A stretch of 21,141 nt of DNA, from positions 1 to 21,141 of the forward strand of contig CAVVMV010000036.1 in assembly GCA_963749485.1 (NCBI GenBank), read 5' to 3'. This document shows, one piece after another, positions 14,824-21,141 of this stretch (position 1 is its first letter; the number at the start of each line of letters is the position of its first letter). The notes under the pieces are model-generated. The model was not told the DNA's origin. It ran no database searches and saw only the letters and a program-made list of their open reading frames with translations. The DNA comes from JAZGGS01 sp963749485. Its GTDB lineage: Bacteria; Bacteroidota; Ignavibacteria; Ignavibacteriales; Ignavibacteriaceae. The position numbers and the translations under genes were made by a program.

Positions 14824-16053
14824 TTATGAAATACCGGGGTTATTCTTCTCCGATGAGTCATCTAAAGATAATTGCCCGAACATATCTTCCGCATTCCGAA
14901 TATCGGGGTCTACTTTAAGCGAATAAACGGATAGATGTTTAACTATGGTATTTAAATATTCAGTATCATTATTTGGAAGATTATTCTTTATCTCTGCAAG
15001 GAGGGTATTAATATCCTTATGTTCTTCATTAGTGAATAGTACAATAACTTTATTTCCAACAACACACATCTTGTCTTTTTTATCAGTTGAAAGTCTTACC
15101 GCATTCTGTAATTGGTTCATATTAAGTAGTTTAGATCTTTTTGCACTTTCATCTAAACAGATGGAAAACAATGTAAATACCTGACCGGTACTTTTATAGA
15201 AAGCAACCTGATTATTTAAGATAAGTTCAAAATCGCTTAAAGAATATACGCTGGACAAACTTAGTGTATCCTTTGGCAAATCGAGATCAGAAACTGAAGT
15301 ATATTTTTTATTCCCTTCAATTCCCGGTTCAGTAACTACTGCTGGTTTATAATCTACATAAACACCTTTATAGGGTTCGATAAAATAATTTGCACTAAAC
15401 TGCCCTTCAGCATGTCCAACCTGGGGAATTATTGTCATCTTACCGGTTTCAGATTTGCTAACGAACTCACCCCTTTTTTGCAGGTTAATGATTCCGGTAC
15501 AATAATTCTTTAAAATATCTACAACTTTTCTTGAAGCATTAGCAGCAGGTTCTCCGGCAACATACAGACTGGTTATACCCAAATCTTCTACAACTTCACT
15601 CGATTCACCAAAAGTTTTATTTAGTAAATCAAGATTTTTAAAACCGATAAAGGGAGTAAGTTCATCGAAGGCGATCATGGAGGGCTGGTACTTTGTTACA
15701 ACATCTGCAATATCTTTTATATATTCTACTAAGTAATCATCAGGATTGTCAGCCAAATTAATATTTGCAGGTGGCGTTACTTTAACAACAATCACAAGGT
15801 TCTCATTCATGTAATGCTGCAAATCGAAATCTATGGAAGCAGCATTAATCAATAAGTCCTTCGGTCTGACGCTAGTAAAATACAAACAAACCTCATTGCG
15901 CATTGCGCATTCCATTGCATATTGCAATGCAAGTATTGTTTTGCCGGATTTTCGAGCGCCAACAAGTAAATATGACCCTCCCCTATAAAATCCTCCCCAT
16001 GCCTGATCAACAAGCGGGATTCCGGAAGGCAACAGTTGAATTTTTTTCTTCAT
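14824..16053 (-). CDS. RecA/KaiC-like ATPase with a GGDEF-like C-terminal region
   Basis: This encodes 409 aa. The N-terminal half (about 1-235) is a KaiC/RadA-type RecA fold: LPSGIPLVDQAWGGFYRGGS, Walker A GARKSGKT (32-39) and Walker B MIAFDE (D130, E131), ending in a strand-rich segment that contains VGHAEGQFSANYFIEPYKGV. Residues about 272-396 have the size and strand/helix order of a diguanylate cyclase domain (SDFELILNNQVAFYKSTG, VFTLFSICLDES), but the GGDEF position reads VVGNKVIVLF, so it would not be catalytic. That second assignment is my inference. There is no membrane segment. It heads the operon, 13 bases before the TPR-porin, which suggests a cytoplasmic regulatory or energising role for polysaccharide secretion. 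The Shine-Dalgarno (AGGG) is very close to ATG 16053. Confidence 0.85.
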   Translation of the reverse strand: MKKKIQLLPSGIPLVDQAWGGFYRGGSYLLVGARKSGKTILALQYAMECAMRNEVCLYFTSVRPKDLLINAASIDFDLQHYMNENLVIVVKVTPPANINLADNPDDYLVEYIKDIADVVTKYQPSMIAFDELTPFIGFKNLDLLNKTFGESSEVVEDLGITSLYVAGEPAANASRKVVDILKNYCTGIINLQKRGEFVSKSETGKMTIIPQVGHAEGQFSANYFIEPYKGVYVDYKPAVVTEPGIEGNKKYTSVSDLDLPKDTLSLSSVYSLSDFELILNNQVAFYKSTGQVFTLFSICLDESAKRSKLLNMNQLQNAVRLSTDKKDKMCVVGNKVIVLFTNEEHKDINTLLAEIKNNLPNNDTEYLNTIVKHLSVYSLKVDPDIRNAEDMFGQLSLDDSSEKNNPGIS

Positions 16054-16450
16054 AGCCCTGAGAATAGTTTTCTCTATATTGCCAAATATTATGCCGAATG
16101 GAAGTACTTATTATGGGCTAAAATGCATTATAGGGATTGTTTTTTGCACTAAAGAGAGACAATCCAATGTCCGATGTATTATAATGTAACAACAAAAAAG
16201 TCCATTTGGAGTCCAATTTCGAAAGATTCTTTATAGAATTGAGCTGTTAAATTTATCGGGAAGTTGCCCTGTTAAACTATATTTTAATTATAATTTATTA
16301 GGACTAATCAAGTATTTAAAGGAATGTTCGCTGTACCAGCTCAATATAAAAACTCGTTCTAATCTGTCCAATTTACTGATTAAACAGAAGCAAATATTTT
16401 TATCAGAAAGTTTTTAAGATTAAAAATAATGAAATTCAAATCTGCTAATT
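16054..16450. other. Promoter region of the polysaccharide-type operon, no gene seen
   Basis: These 397 AT-rich bases hold no supported ORF. They should contain the promoter of the KaiC-like gene and the 3' end of the hydroxylase transcript. Visible structure: the inverted repeat at 16134-16165, a direct repeat of AGTCCA (near 16200 and 16210), and an AT-only dyad TTTTTAA/TTAAAAA at 16411-16426. Confidence 0.5.
16134..16165. repeat. Inverted repeat upstream of the KaiC-like gene
   Basis: GGATTGT (16134-16140) and ACAATCC (16159-16165) are exact 7-base reverse complements around an 18-base spacer, 80-112 bases before the ATG at 16053. It could be an operator or a leader hairpin. A single occurrence in AT-rich DNA could be chance. 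Confidence 0.35.
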
Positions 16451-17077
16451 CTAACTGCTTTCTTCTTCAAACCTGGTTCTGAAAACAAAATCCCAAAATG
16501 GTGAACTTACACCGTAACCTTTATCTTCATCTTTAAAGTGATGACGAATATGATGATTTTTTATCTTTAGCAAGAACTTGTTATGAAAATTATAATGATG
16601 AATAGCATAGTGTGTCATATCATAAAAGAGGTAGCCAATTAGAAATCCGCTTAAGAACGGAAGCATATATACATTACCAAAAATAAGGTAGAAAAGTAGA
16701 AAGAAAATCACCGCTAAAGGTATACTGATTGAAGGTGGCATAACTAATCTTTTACTGTCGCTTGGATAATCGTGATGCACACCATGAAAAATAAATTTTA
16801 TTCTTTTTCCAAAGTCTGTCTTCACAGAGATATGAAAAATAAACCTGTGCAGTATATACTCTGAAAAAGTCCACAAAAAAATTCCGGCTACCAGCAAACC
16901 GACTATGTAAGAAAATGATAAAGAATAAATTGCAATGGAACGATAAAGCAGATAACCAATTATAGGAATATAAATGTAAAGCGGCACAGTAAAATGAACT
17001 CTTGAAAACATTTCCATAAAATTACTATTAAACATTCTTACAGTTTCATCTTTGTTTGATACAAAATTCTTAGCCAT
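16451..17077 (-). CDS. Fatty acid hydroxylase superfamily protein (fatty acid 2-hydroxylase-like)
   Basis: This encodes 208 aa with about four membrane segments. The di-iron histidine clusters are complete: H77 and H82 (YILHRFIFH), H98/H101/H102 (HGVHHDYP), H156/H160/H161 (THYAIHHYN) and H175/H176/H179/H180 (NHHIRHHF). HGVHHDYPSDSKRLVMPP and GYGVSSPFWDFVF resemble the FA2H/Scs7 branch, which hydroxylates the acyl chain of sphingolipids, rather than the sterol or carotenoid branches; the substrate is inferred. It lacks the N-terminal cytochrome b5 domain of eukaryotic enzymes, as is normal in bacteria. The start is well supported by AAGGA 7 bases before ATG 17077. A small ORF (17150-17254) lies 72 bases upstream on the same strand and may be co-transcribed. 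Confidence 0.88.
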   Translation of the reverse strand: MAKNFVSNKDETVRMFNSNFMEMFSRVHFTVPLYIYIPIIGYLLYRSIAIYSLSFSYIVGLLVAGIFLWTFSEYILHRFIFHISVKTDFGKRIKFIFHGVHHDYPSDSKRLVMPPSISIPLAVIFFLLFYLIFGNVYMLPFLSGFLIGYLFYDMTHYAIHHYNFHNKFLLKIKNHHIRHHFKDEDKGYGVSSPFWDFVFRTRFEEESS

Positions 17078-17149
17078 AGTTAATTCCTTCTGTTTAGCAA
17101 ATTTTGGTGCAAATTTAGTGAAAATATTTAGAAATATAAATTAATTATT

Positions 17150-17254
17150 TCAAGATGTGATCTGGGATAAATCGTACCCTGATTTTTTCACAATCCCAAT
17201 TCCGTACCCTTTGGGAGGCTGATTTGTCCATTCATAATTATCATCCTGTTTCAT
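17150..17254 (-). CDS. Small ORF, 34 aa, unknown
   Basis: The translation begins MKQDDNYEWTNQPPKGYG and continues IGIVKKSGYDLSQITS before TGA. The start has an excellent Shine-Dalgarno, AAGGA six bases before ATG 17254, better than most genes in the window. The composition is not that of random AT-rich DNA: Gly-, Tyr- and Lys-rich with a PPKGYGIG core. No signal peptide, TM or known motif. It lies 72 bases upstream of the hydroxylase gene on the same strand. It could be a true small protein, a leader peptide, or the degraded end of a larger gene. I do not recognise it. Confidence 0.5.
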   Translation of the reverse strand: MKQDDNYEWTNQPPKGYGIGIVKKSGYDLSQITS

Positions 17255-17301
17255 TAAATATCCTTAAGAACAATTAAGGTTGATGTGTGAGAATATTTTG
17301 A

Positions 17302-17321
17302 TAAAACAAACTTGTGTTTTA
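17302..17321. repeat. Inverted repeat upstream of the small ORF
   Basis: TAAAACA (17302-17308) and TGTTTTA (17315-17321) are exact 7-base reverse complements around AACTTG. It lies about 50-70 bases before the small ORF's ATG on the minus strand and in the shared region upstream of the plus-strand transporter, so it may be an operator for either. It is AT-rich, so chance is possible. Confidence 0.3.
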
Positions 17322-17537
17322 ACTTGAGGGTATAAGGATAAAAAGTTAGATTCATTTTAAATATTGAGTAATATTATTTTAGTTTTAATTCCGGAAATAG
17401 ATCTGCGTTTATGCAAATCAATAACACAAATGCTGTGTGCCTTCTTTCCGGAAAAAATTTTATTTGAATATAAAGTTTAATGTTTTCATATTCCAAAGCA
17501 AAAAATAAACCAGAATAAACCCGGATTGGAAACGTAA

Positions 17538-17888
17538 ATGGAACAGAAAAGAGAAAACTGGGGATCGAAAACAGGATTTATACTTGCAGCCGCAGGCTCG
17601 GCAATTGGGCTGGGCAACATCTGGAAGTTCCCTTACATTGCTGGGGAAAACGGTGGCGCTTCATTCATTATAGTTTACTTAATATGCATCGCAATAATTG
17701 GTCTTCCTGTTCTAATTGCAGAAATACTTATAGGCAGAACTACTCAAAGAGACCCCGTGGGTGCATTTTATAAATTAAGCAATTCCAAATTATGGGCAAG
17801 TGTTGGCGGAATGGGGGTAGTAGGCGGATTTTTAATTTTATCCTTCTATGCAGTAATTGCCGGAATGTGCAGTGGGCTACATTGTTGA
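17538..17888 (+). CDS. Neurotransmitter:sodium symporter (NSS) family transporter, fragment 1 of 3
   Basis: The frame gives 116 aa. The NSS signature is unmistakable: WGSKTGFILAAAGSAIGLGN leads into IWKFPYIAGENGGASFI (TM1 with the unwound Na+ and substrate site), followed by TM2 (IGLPVLIAEILIGR) and TM3 (GGFLILSFYAVIAG). NSS proteins are LeuT-fold Na+-coupled importers of amino acids or related amines; the substrate is not readable. The start ATG 17538 has GGA 7 bases upstream. The frame fails at IAGMCSGLHC; removing one base near 17861-17868 (GGA TGT GCA) gives IAGCAVGYIVE, as expected for the family. The full gene spans 17538-18925, about 460 aa, a normal length for bacterial NSS. Confidence 0.85.
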   Translation: MEQKRENWGSKTGFILAAAGSAIGLGNIWKFPYIAGENGGASFIIVYLICIAIIGLPVLIAEILIGRTTQRDPVGAFYKLSNSKLWASVGGMGVVGGFLILSFYAVIAGMCSGLHC

Positions 17889-18048
17889 ATCTGTACTAGG
17901 TAACTTTAACAGTTTTACTGAACCGACTTCAGCATCCGATCACTTTAATAATGCTTGTAGGCAATATTTATTGGATACTCGGTTACTTTACTTTTTTTAT
18001 GATTTTAACCATGGTTATTGTTTACGCAGGAATCCAAAAAGGAATTGA
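17857..18048 (+). CDS. NSS family transporter, fragment 2 of 3 (bridging frame)
   Basis: Only the section at about 17866-17950 is authentic: AVGYIVESVLGNFNSF then TEPTSASDHFNN, the end of TM3 and the extracellular loop before TM4. The rest (ACRQYLLDTRLLYFF...) is out-of-frame text over fragment 3. One base too many near 17943-17955 (AATAATGCTT) separates it from LVGNIYWILGYF. It is not an independent gene. Confidence 0.5.
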   Translation: MPECAVGYIVESVLGNFNSFTEPTSASDHFNNACRQYLLDTRLLYFFYDFNHGYCLRRNPKRN

Positions 18049-18925
18049 ACGTGGAAGTAAAATAATGATGCCAATTCTTCTTCTGCTTTTAATCATATTA
18101 ATGATTCGCGGAATAACTCTTGAAGGGGCATCTGCTGGAATGGATTTTCTATGGAATCCCGATTGGAGTAAAATTGATGCTCAAACTGTTTTAATTGCAC
18201 TTGGTCATGCATTTTTTACCCTAAGTTTAGGAATGGGCGCAATGCTAACATACGGAAGTTATATGTCTAAAAAAGACAGCGTCCCAAATTCTGCTTTACA
18301 AATAGTGATTCTTGATACTGTAATTGCACTTATAGCTGGTGTAGCAATTTTCACTTCTGTTTTTGCAGTTGGATTAGATCCCGCTGCAGGACCGGGATTG
18401 ATTTTCCATACGCTACCATCTGTTTTTATAAAGATGCCCGGCGGATACATTTTTTCCATTCTCTTTTTCGTTTTGCTAACAATTGCTGCATTAACTTCAT
18501 CAATTTCACTGCTCCAGGTTGTTGTATCTTATTTTGTAGATGAAAGAAAATGGAACCGGCACACAGCAGTTACAGTTCTTGCAGGGTTTATATTTTTACT
18601 CGGCGTACCGAGTGCTCTTTCATACAACGTTCTAGCCGATTTTAAGATTTTCGGATTAAACTTTTTTGATTTAGTAGATTTCACAGCATCCAATGTAATC
18701 CTTCCTTTAGGAGGTATGTTGATTGCCATATTTGTGGGCTGGGTTTGGGGTTTTGATAAAGTTATTATAAATGTTAAAGAAGGTGCTGAAAAATTATTTG
18801 ATGAATACCCCTGGTTAATAACATTTTGGAAAATCTTTTTAAAATACTTTGCACCCATTTTAATTTTTGTAGTTCTATTTCAGTCAATAGGAATATTAGA
18901 CAAAATTACAGCCCTGTTTGAATAA
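17951..18925 (+). CDS. NSS family transporter, fragment 3 of 3 (TM4 to C-terminus)
   Basis: The frame gives 324 aa covering the remaining TM helices. Family landmarks include YAGIQKGIERGSKIMMPIL (TM5 region), GHAFFTLSLGMGAMLTYGSY (TM6, the substrate site) and LTSSISLLQVVVSYF (TM8, with the Ser residues that ligate Na+ in LeuT). The ATG shown is internal; the true start is 17538. The AGCS symporter follows 54 bases later on the same strand, so the two carriers are probably co-transcribed. Apart from the two shifts the sequence is well conserved, which argues against an old pseudogene. Confidence 0.85.
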   Translation: MLVGNIYWILGYFTFFMILTMVIVYAGIQKGIERGSKIMMPILLLLLIILMIRGITLEGASAGMDFLWNPDWSKIDAQTVLIALGHAFFTLSLGMGAMLTYGSYMSKKDSVPNSALQIVILDTVIALIAGVAIFTSVFAVGLDPAAGPGLIFHTLPSVFIKMPGGYIFSILFFVLLTIAALTSSISLLQVVVSYFVDERKWNRHTAVTVLAGFIFLLGVPSALSYNVLADFKIFGLNFFDLVDFTASNVILPLGGMLIAIFVGWVWGFDKVIINVKEGAEKLFDEYPWLITFWKIFLKYFAPILIFVVLFQSIGILDKITALFE

Positions 18926-18979
18926 CGAAATAAAATCAATACTAATTTTTTACCAACGAAGCCGGAAAGCAATAAGTAA

Positions 18980-20575
18980 ATGAAGAAAAGTGCAGCCGGT
19001 ATTGTAGCTTTTGCAATTATTATTGTTGTTCTAATAGTGGGCGGAGTTGCCTTCTTCGATTCAGTGTGGTCATTCCCCGGTAACTTTGAATTTTTCAAAA
19101 CATTTCCTAGTGAAGAACTTCCGCTTGGTATAATTCCTTTAATGATTGTTGTGCTTGTTGGTACAGGAGTATTTGTTACAATAAAATTAGCATTGCCGCA
19201 AATCCGTTACTTCTGGCATGGTATAAAAGTTACAATGGGTAAGTATGATAATCCTGAAGATGAAGGAGATCTTAACCACTTTAGAGCGCTTACAACTGCT
19301 CTTTCTGCGACAGTAGGAATTGGAAATATTGCAGGTGTGGCTACAGCCATTTATTATGGTGGACCCGGAGCAATTTTCTGGATGTGGATTACAGCATTTT
19401 TTGGAACAACTCTAAAGTACGCTGAGGCAACCCTCGCCGTGGAATACAGGGAACTGGATGAAGAAGGGCATACGGCCGGTGGACCGATGTACACTATAGA
19501 AAGAGGACTCGGTAAAAACTGGAGATGGCTTGCTGTTGCGTTTGCTTGTTTTGCAGTGATATGCTCGTTTGCTACGGGTAATGCCATTCAATCATTTACT
19601 GTTTCCGACCAGGTTTATTCTGAAACGGTACAACTGCTTGGAGCAAATCATTTTTTAACTTTAAAACATACAATTATTGGAAGCTTCCAGGTTTCGGTTC
19701 AGCAGGTAATAAACGGGATTATTTTGGCTGCAATAGTTGGCGTGGTTATAATAGGTGGAATAAAAAGAATAGGAAGAGTAACAGGATTCCTTGCACCGAT
19801 AATGGCAGTAATTTATGTAGTATCTGCTTTCCTAATTATTCTATTTAATTATGCAGAAGTTGGAAGCAGTTTTCAATTAATATTTGAAATGGCTTTTAAT
19901 CCGCCTGCAGAAATTGCCGGAGTTGGCAGCGGAACATTTTTAGTAATTATGAACACTATGTTATGGGGAGTCAAGAGAGGCCTTTATTCAAATGAAGCAG
20001 GACAAGGAAGCGCAGCTATTGCACACTCAACTGCGAAAACAAAGTTTGCCGTTCGAGAAGGATCGGTTGCAATGTTGGGACCATTTATCGATACAATATT
20101 AATCTGTACTTTAACCGGACTAGTAATAATTGTAACAAATGCATGGCATCATACGCAATTTTTTGTTACAAGAATAAACCCTGATTTTGCTGGCGAATTG
20201 CTTAATAGCAGTCTGTTAACATCATTCGCTTTTAAAGAAGGATTAAGCTGGTTCACAAGTTACGGCGATAAGATAGTAACTGTCTCGGTTCTTTTATTTG
20301 CTGTCTCAACTGCAATAAGCTGGTCATTTTATGGTGACCGTTCAGCTAACTATTTATTTGGGAAAAAGGCAATTCTTCCTTACAAATGGGTGTTTGTACT
20401 TTTTGTGTTTATTGGTGCAATTGCCGAGCTGGAAGCTGTATGGGCATTTGGCGATGCAGCACTTGGTTTTATGACATTCCCCAACCTTCTTGCAATTATT
20501 TTGTTATCGGGAGTTCTTAAGAAGATGACAAATAAGTACTTCTCGGTTAAACACAAAGTGTATAAGAAGAAGTAA
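18980..20575 (+). CDS. AGCS family sodium:alanine/glycine symporter
   Basis: This encodes 531 aa, intact, with 11-12 TM helices. Diagnostic AGCS blocks are present: TALSATVGIGNIAGVATAI, GGPGAIFWMWITAFFGTTLK, GGPMYTIERGLG, NEAGQGSAAIAHSTAKT, and WSFYGDRSANYLFG near the C-terminus. The family imports alanine, glycine or related small amino acids with Na+ (or H+). The protein is longer than the usual 440-490 aa because of an N-terminal extension with an extra hydrophobic helix (about 6-25) and a loop before the standard first TM. A GGAAAG lies about 13 bases before ATG 18980, a loose spacing. Running in tandem with the NSS gene, it makes an amino-acid uptake pair. Confidence 0.94.
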   Translation: MKKSAAGIVAFAIIIVVLIVGGVAFFDSVWSFPGNFEFFKTFPSEELPLGIIPLMIVVLVGTGVFVTIKLALPQIRYFWHGIKVTMGKYDNPEDEGDLNHFRALTTALSATVGIGNIAGVATAIYYGGPGAIFWMWITAFFGTTLKYAEATLAVEYRELDEEGHTAGGPMYTIERGLGKNWRWLAVAFACFAVICSFATGNAIQSFTVSDQVYSETVQLLGANHFLTLKHTIIGSFQVSVQQVINGIILAAIVGVVIIGGIKRIGRVTGFLAPIMAVIYVVSAFLIILFNYAEVGSSFQLIFEMAFNPPAEIAGVGSGTFLVIMNTMLWGVKRGLYSNEAGQGSAAIAHSTAKTKFAVREGSVAMLGPFIDTILICTLTGLVIIVTNAWHHTQFFVTRINPDFAGELLNSSLLTSFAFKEGLSWFTSYGDKIVTVSVLLFAVSTAISWSFYGDRSANYLFGKKAILPYKWVFVLFVFIGAIAELEAVWAFGDAALGFMTFPNLLAIILLSGVLKKMTNKYFSVKHKVYKKK

Positions 20576-20580
20576 TCCGT

Positions 20581-20595
20581 ATCTAACGGTTAGAT
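20581..20595. terminator. Short hairpin between convergent genes, possible weak terminator
   Basis: ATCTAAC and GTTAGAT are exact arms around a single central G (stem of about 6 with a 3-base loop). It lies 6 bases past the symporter stop and 17 bases past the stop of the convergent phosphofructokinase. No good T-run follows on either strand, so a bidirectional terminator is possible but unproven. Confidence 0.4.
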
Positions 20596-20611
20596 TAATT
20601 ATTAGTATGAT

Positions 20612-21141
20612 TTACTTGGGAGTTACATCTCCTGTATCATCAATCGCAGAGACAGGTAAGGGTTTATAACCGGTTTTACTTTCTGCACCGGCTAACTTTA
20701 TTGTGCCATTTTTAAGATGGTAATAAAGCATATCATTTTCTATTAAGTAATAGAATGTATTTTTGAAATCATCTATCGATATACCAGCTGTTGCGGCAAG
20801 TTTTGCTAATTCGTGAGGATCATCAAAGTCTGTCTTGTTTAATCGAAGCATATATCTTCTGGCTATATAAAAAACCTCAGAACCAGGGTCAACCATTCTT
20901 ACACGGGTTCTGTTAGTTGCGGGATCAAGAATATCATTAAAGAAAAGTGGAACAAAATAACCATTTTGAATTGAGACCATTGCCCCGCTCCCTTCATTAA
21001 GTATAAACTGTGCTGCGGAAAAACCAAGGTCCCGTGTATATTCCATATCGAACGGTATCGGGTCGGCACATCTTAACTCATAACCAATATTTTTGGCAAC
21101 AATGTTTGTTTTGATTCCAAACTCTTTTAATCGTTCCTGTA
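20612..21141 (-). CDS. 6-phosphofructokinase (ATP- or PPi-dependent), C-terminal part, runs off the right edge
   Basis: About 176 C-terminal residues are visible. The frame is open through the right edge, and the Met at 21046 is internal: upstream text reads NIGYELRCADPIPFD, then MEYTRDLGFSAAQFILNEGS, GAMVSIQNGYFVPL and DPATNRTRVRMVD. These blocks match the C-terminal half of PfkA-type phosphofructokinases of the longer, roughly 400-aa branch, including the fructose-6-phosphate side (EYTRDLG) and the typical DPxTxRTRVR tail segment. The phosphate-donor site is outside the window, so ATP or PPi use cannot be decided. It catalyses the committed step of glycolysis (reversible if PPi-dependent). 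It is convergent with the symporter gene. Confidence 0.78.
   Translation of the reverse strand, partial: QERLKEFGIKTNIVAKNIGYELRCADPIPFDMEYTRDLGFSAAQFILNEGSGAMVSIQNGYFVPLFFNDILDPATNRTRVRMVDPGSEVFYIARRYMLRLNKTDFDDPHELAKLAATAGISIDDFKNTFYYLIENDMLYYHLKNGTIKLAGAESKTGYKPLPVSAIDDTGDVTPK

Noticed and set aside
2404..18925. Programmed +1 ribosomal frameshifting as a shared mechanism for the split genes
   Set aside because: The shift sites share no slippery heptamer, no CTTTGA-type stop context and no common downstream structure that I can see. One case (7009-7011) goes the other way. Insertion errors explain the pattern more simply.

Overview
The window is AT-rich and reads like a fragment of an Ignavibacteria-type genome (Bacteroidota/Chlorobi lineage). 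The reasons are the codon and base bias, a Bacteroidota-like -7 box (TAnnTTTG) before lexA, and gene types common in that group: SpoVG, large PAS hybrid kinases, TPR-porins and Na+-coupled amino acid carriers. The taxonomic call is an inference. No rRNA, tRNA, CRISPR array or insertion sequence was seen.

Layout. (1) 1-2300, minus strand: an SOS-type block, transcribed lexA, DUF72, spoVG, dinB (cut by the left edge). A perfect 20-bp dyad upstream of lexA is a good candidate for the autoregulatory LexA operator. (2) 2346-5757, minus: one PAS-rich hybrid histidine kinase with a C-terminal receiver domain, followed by a clear rho-independent terminator. Its ATPase domain looks degenerate, and three single-base shifts split the gene into four reading-frame pieces. 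(3) 6239-16053, minus: a close-packed gene train that looks like an exopolysaccharide synthesis and export locus. In transcription order it holds a RecA/KaiC-like ATPase with a GGDEF-like C-terminal region, a 949-aa TPR protein with an outer-membrane barrel, a membrane GT2 glycosyltransferase, a one-TM small protein, and two tandem paralogues that join a glutamine-amidotransferase-like domain to a NodB (polysaccharide deacetylase) fold lacking the usual metal ligands. (4) 16451-17254, minus: a fatty-acid-hydroxylase-family protein preceded by a previously uncalled 34-codon ORF with a strong Shine-Dalgarno. (5) 17538-20575, plus: an NSS transporter (broken by two shifts) and an intact AGCS alanine/glycine symporter. 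(6) 20612-21141, minus: the C-terminal part of a phosphofructokinase, cut by the right edge.

The most interesting biology is region 3. It is built like Pga/Bcs systems (TPR-porin, GT2 synthase, deacetylase-fold proteins) but with a KaiC-like ATPase at its head and apparently non-catalytic deacetylase folds. The neighbouring hybrid kinase may regulate it.

A caution on quality: five genes are interrupted by frameshifts. Of 12 that I could place by continuity of homology, 11 need one base removed and one needs a base added. That bias, together with intact neighbours, suggests residual insertion errors in the assembly more than real decay. The fragments below are listed by reading frame, with the intended join explained in each.
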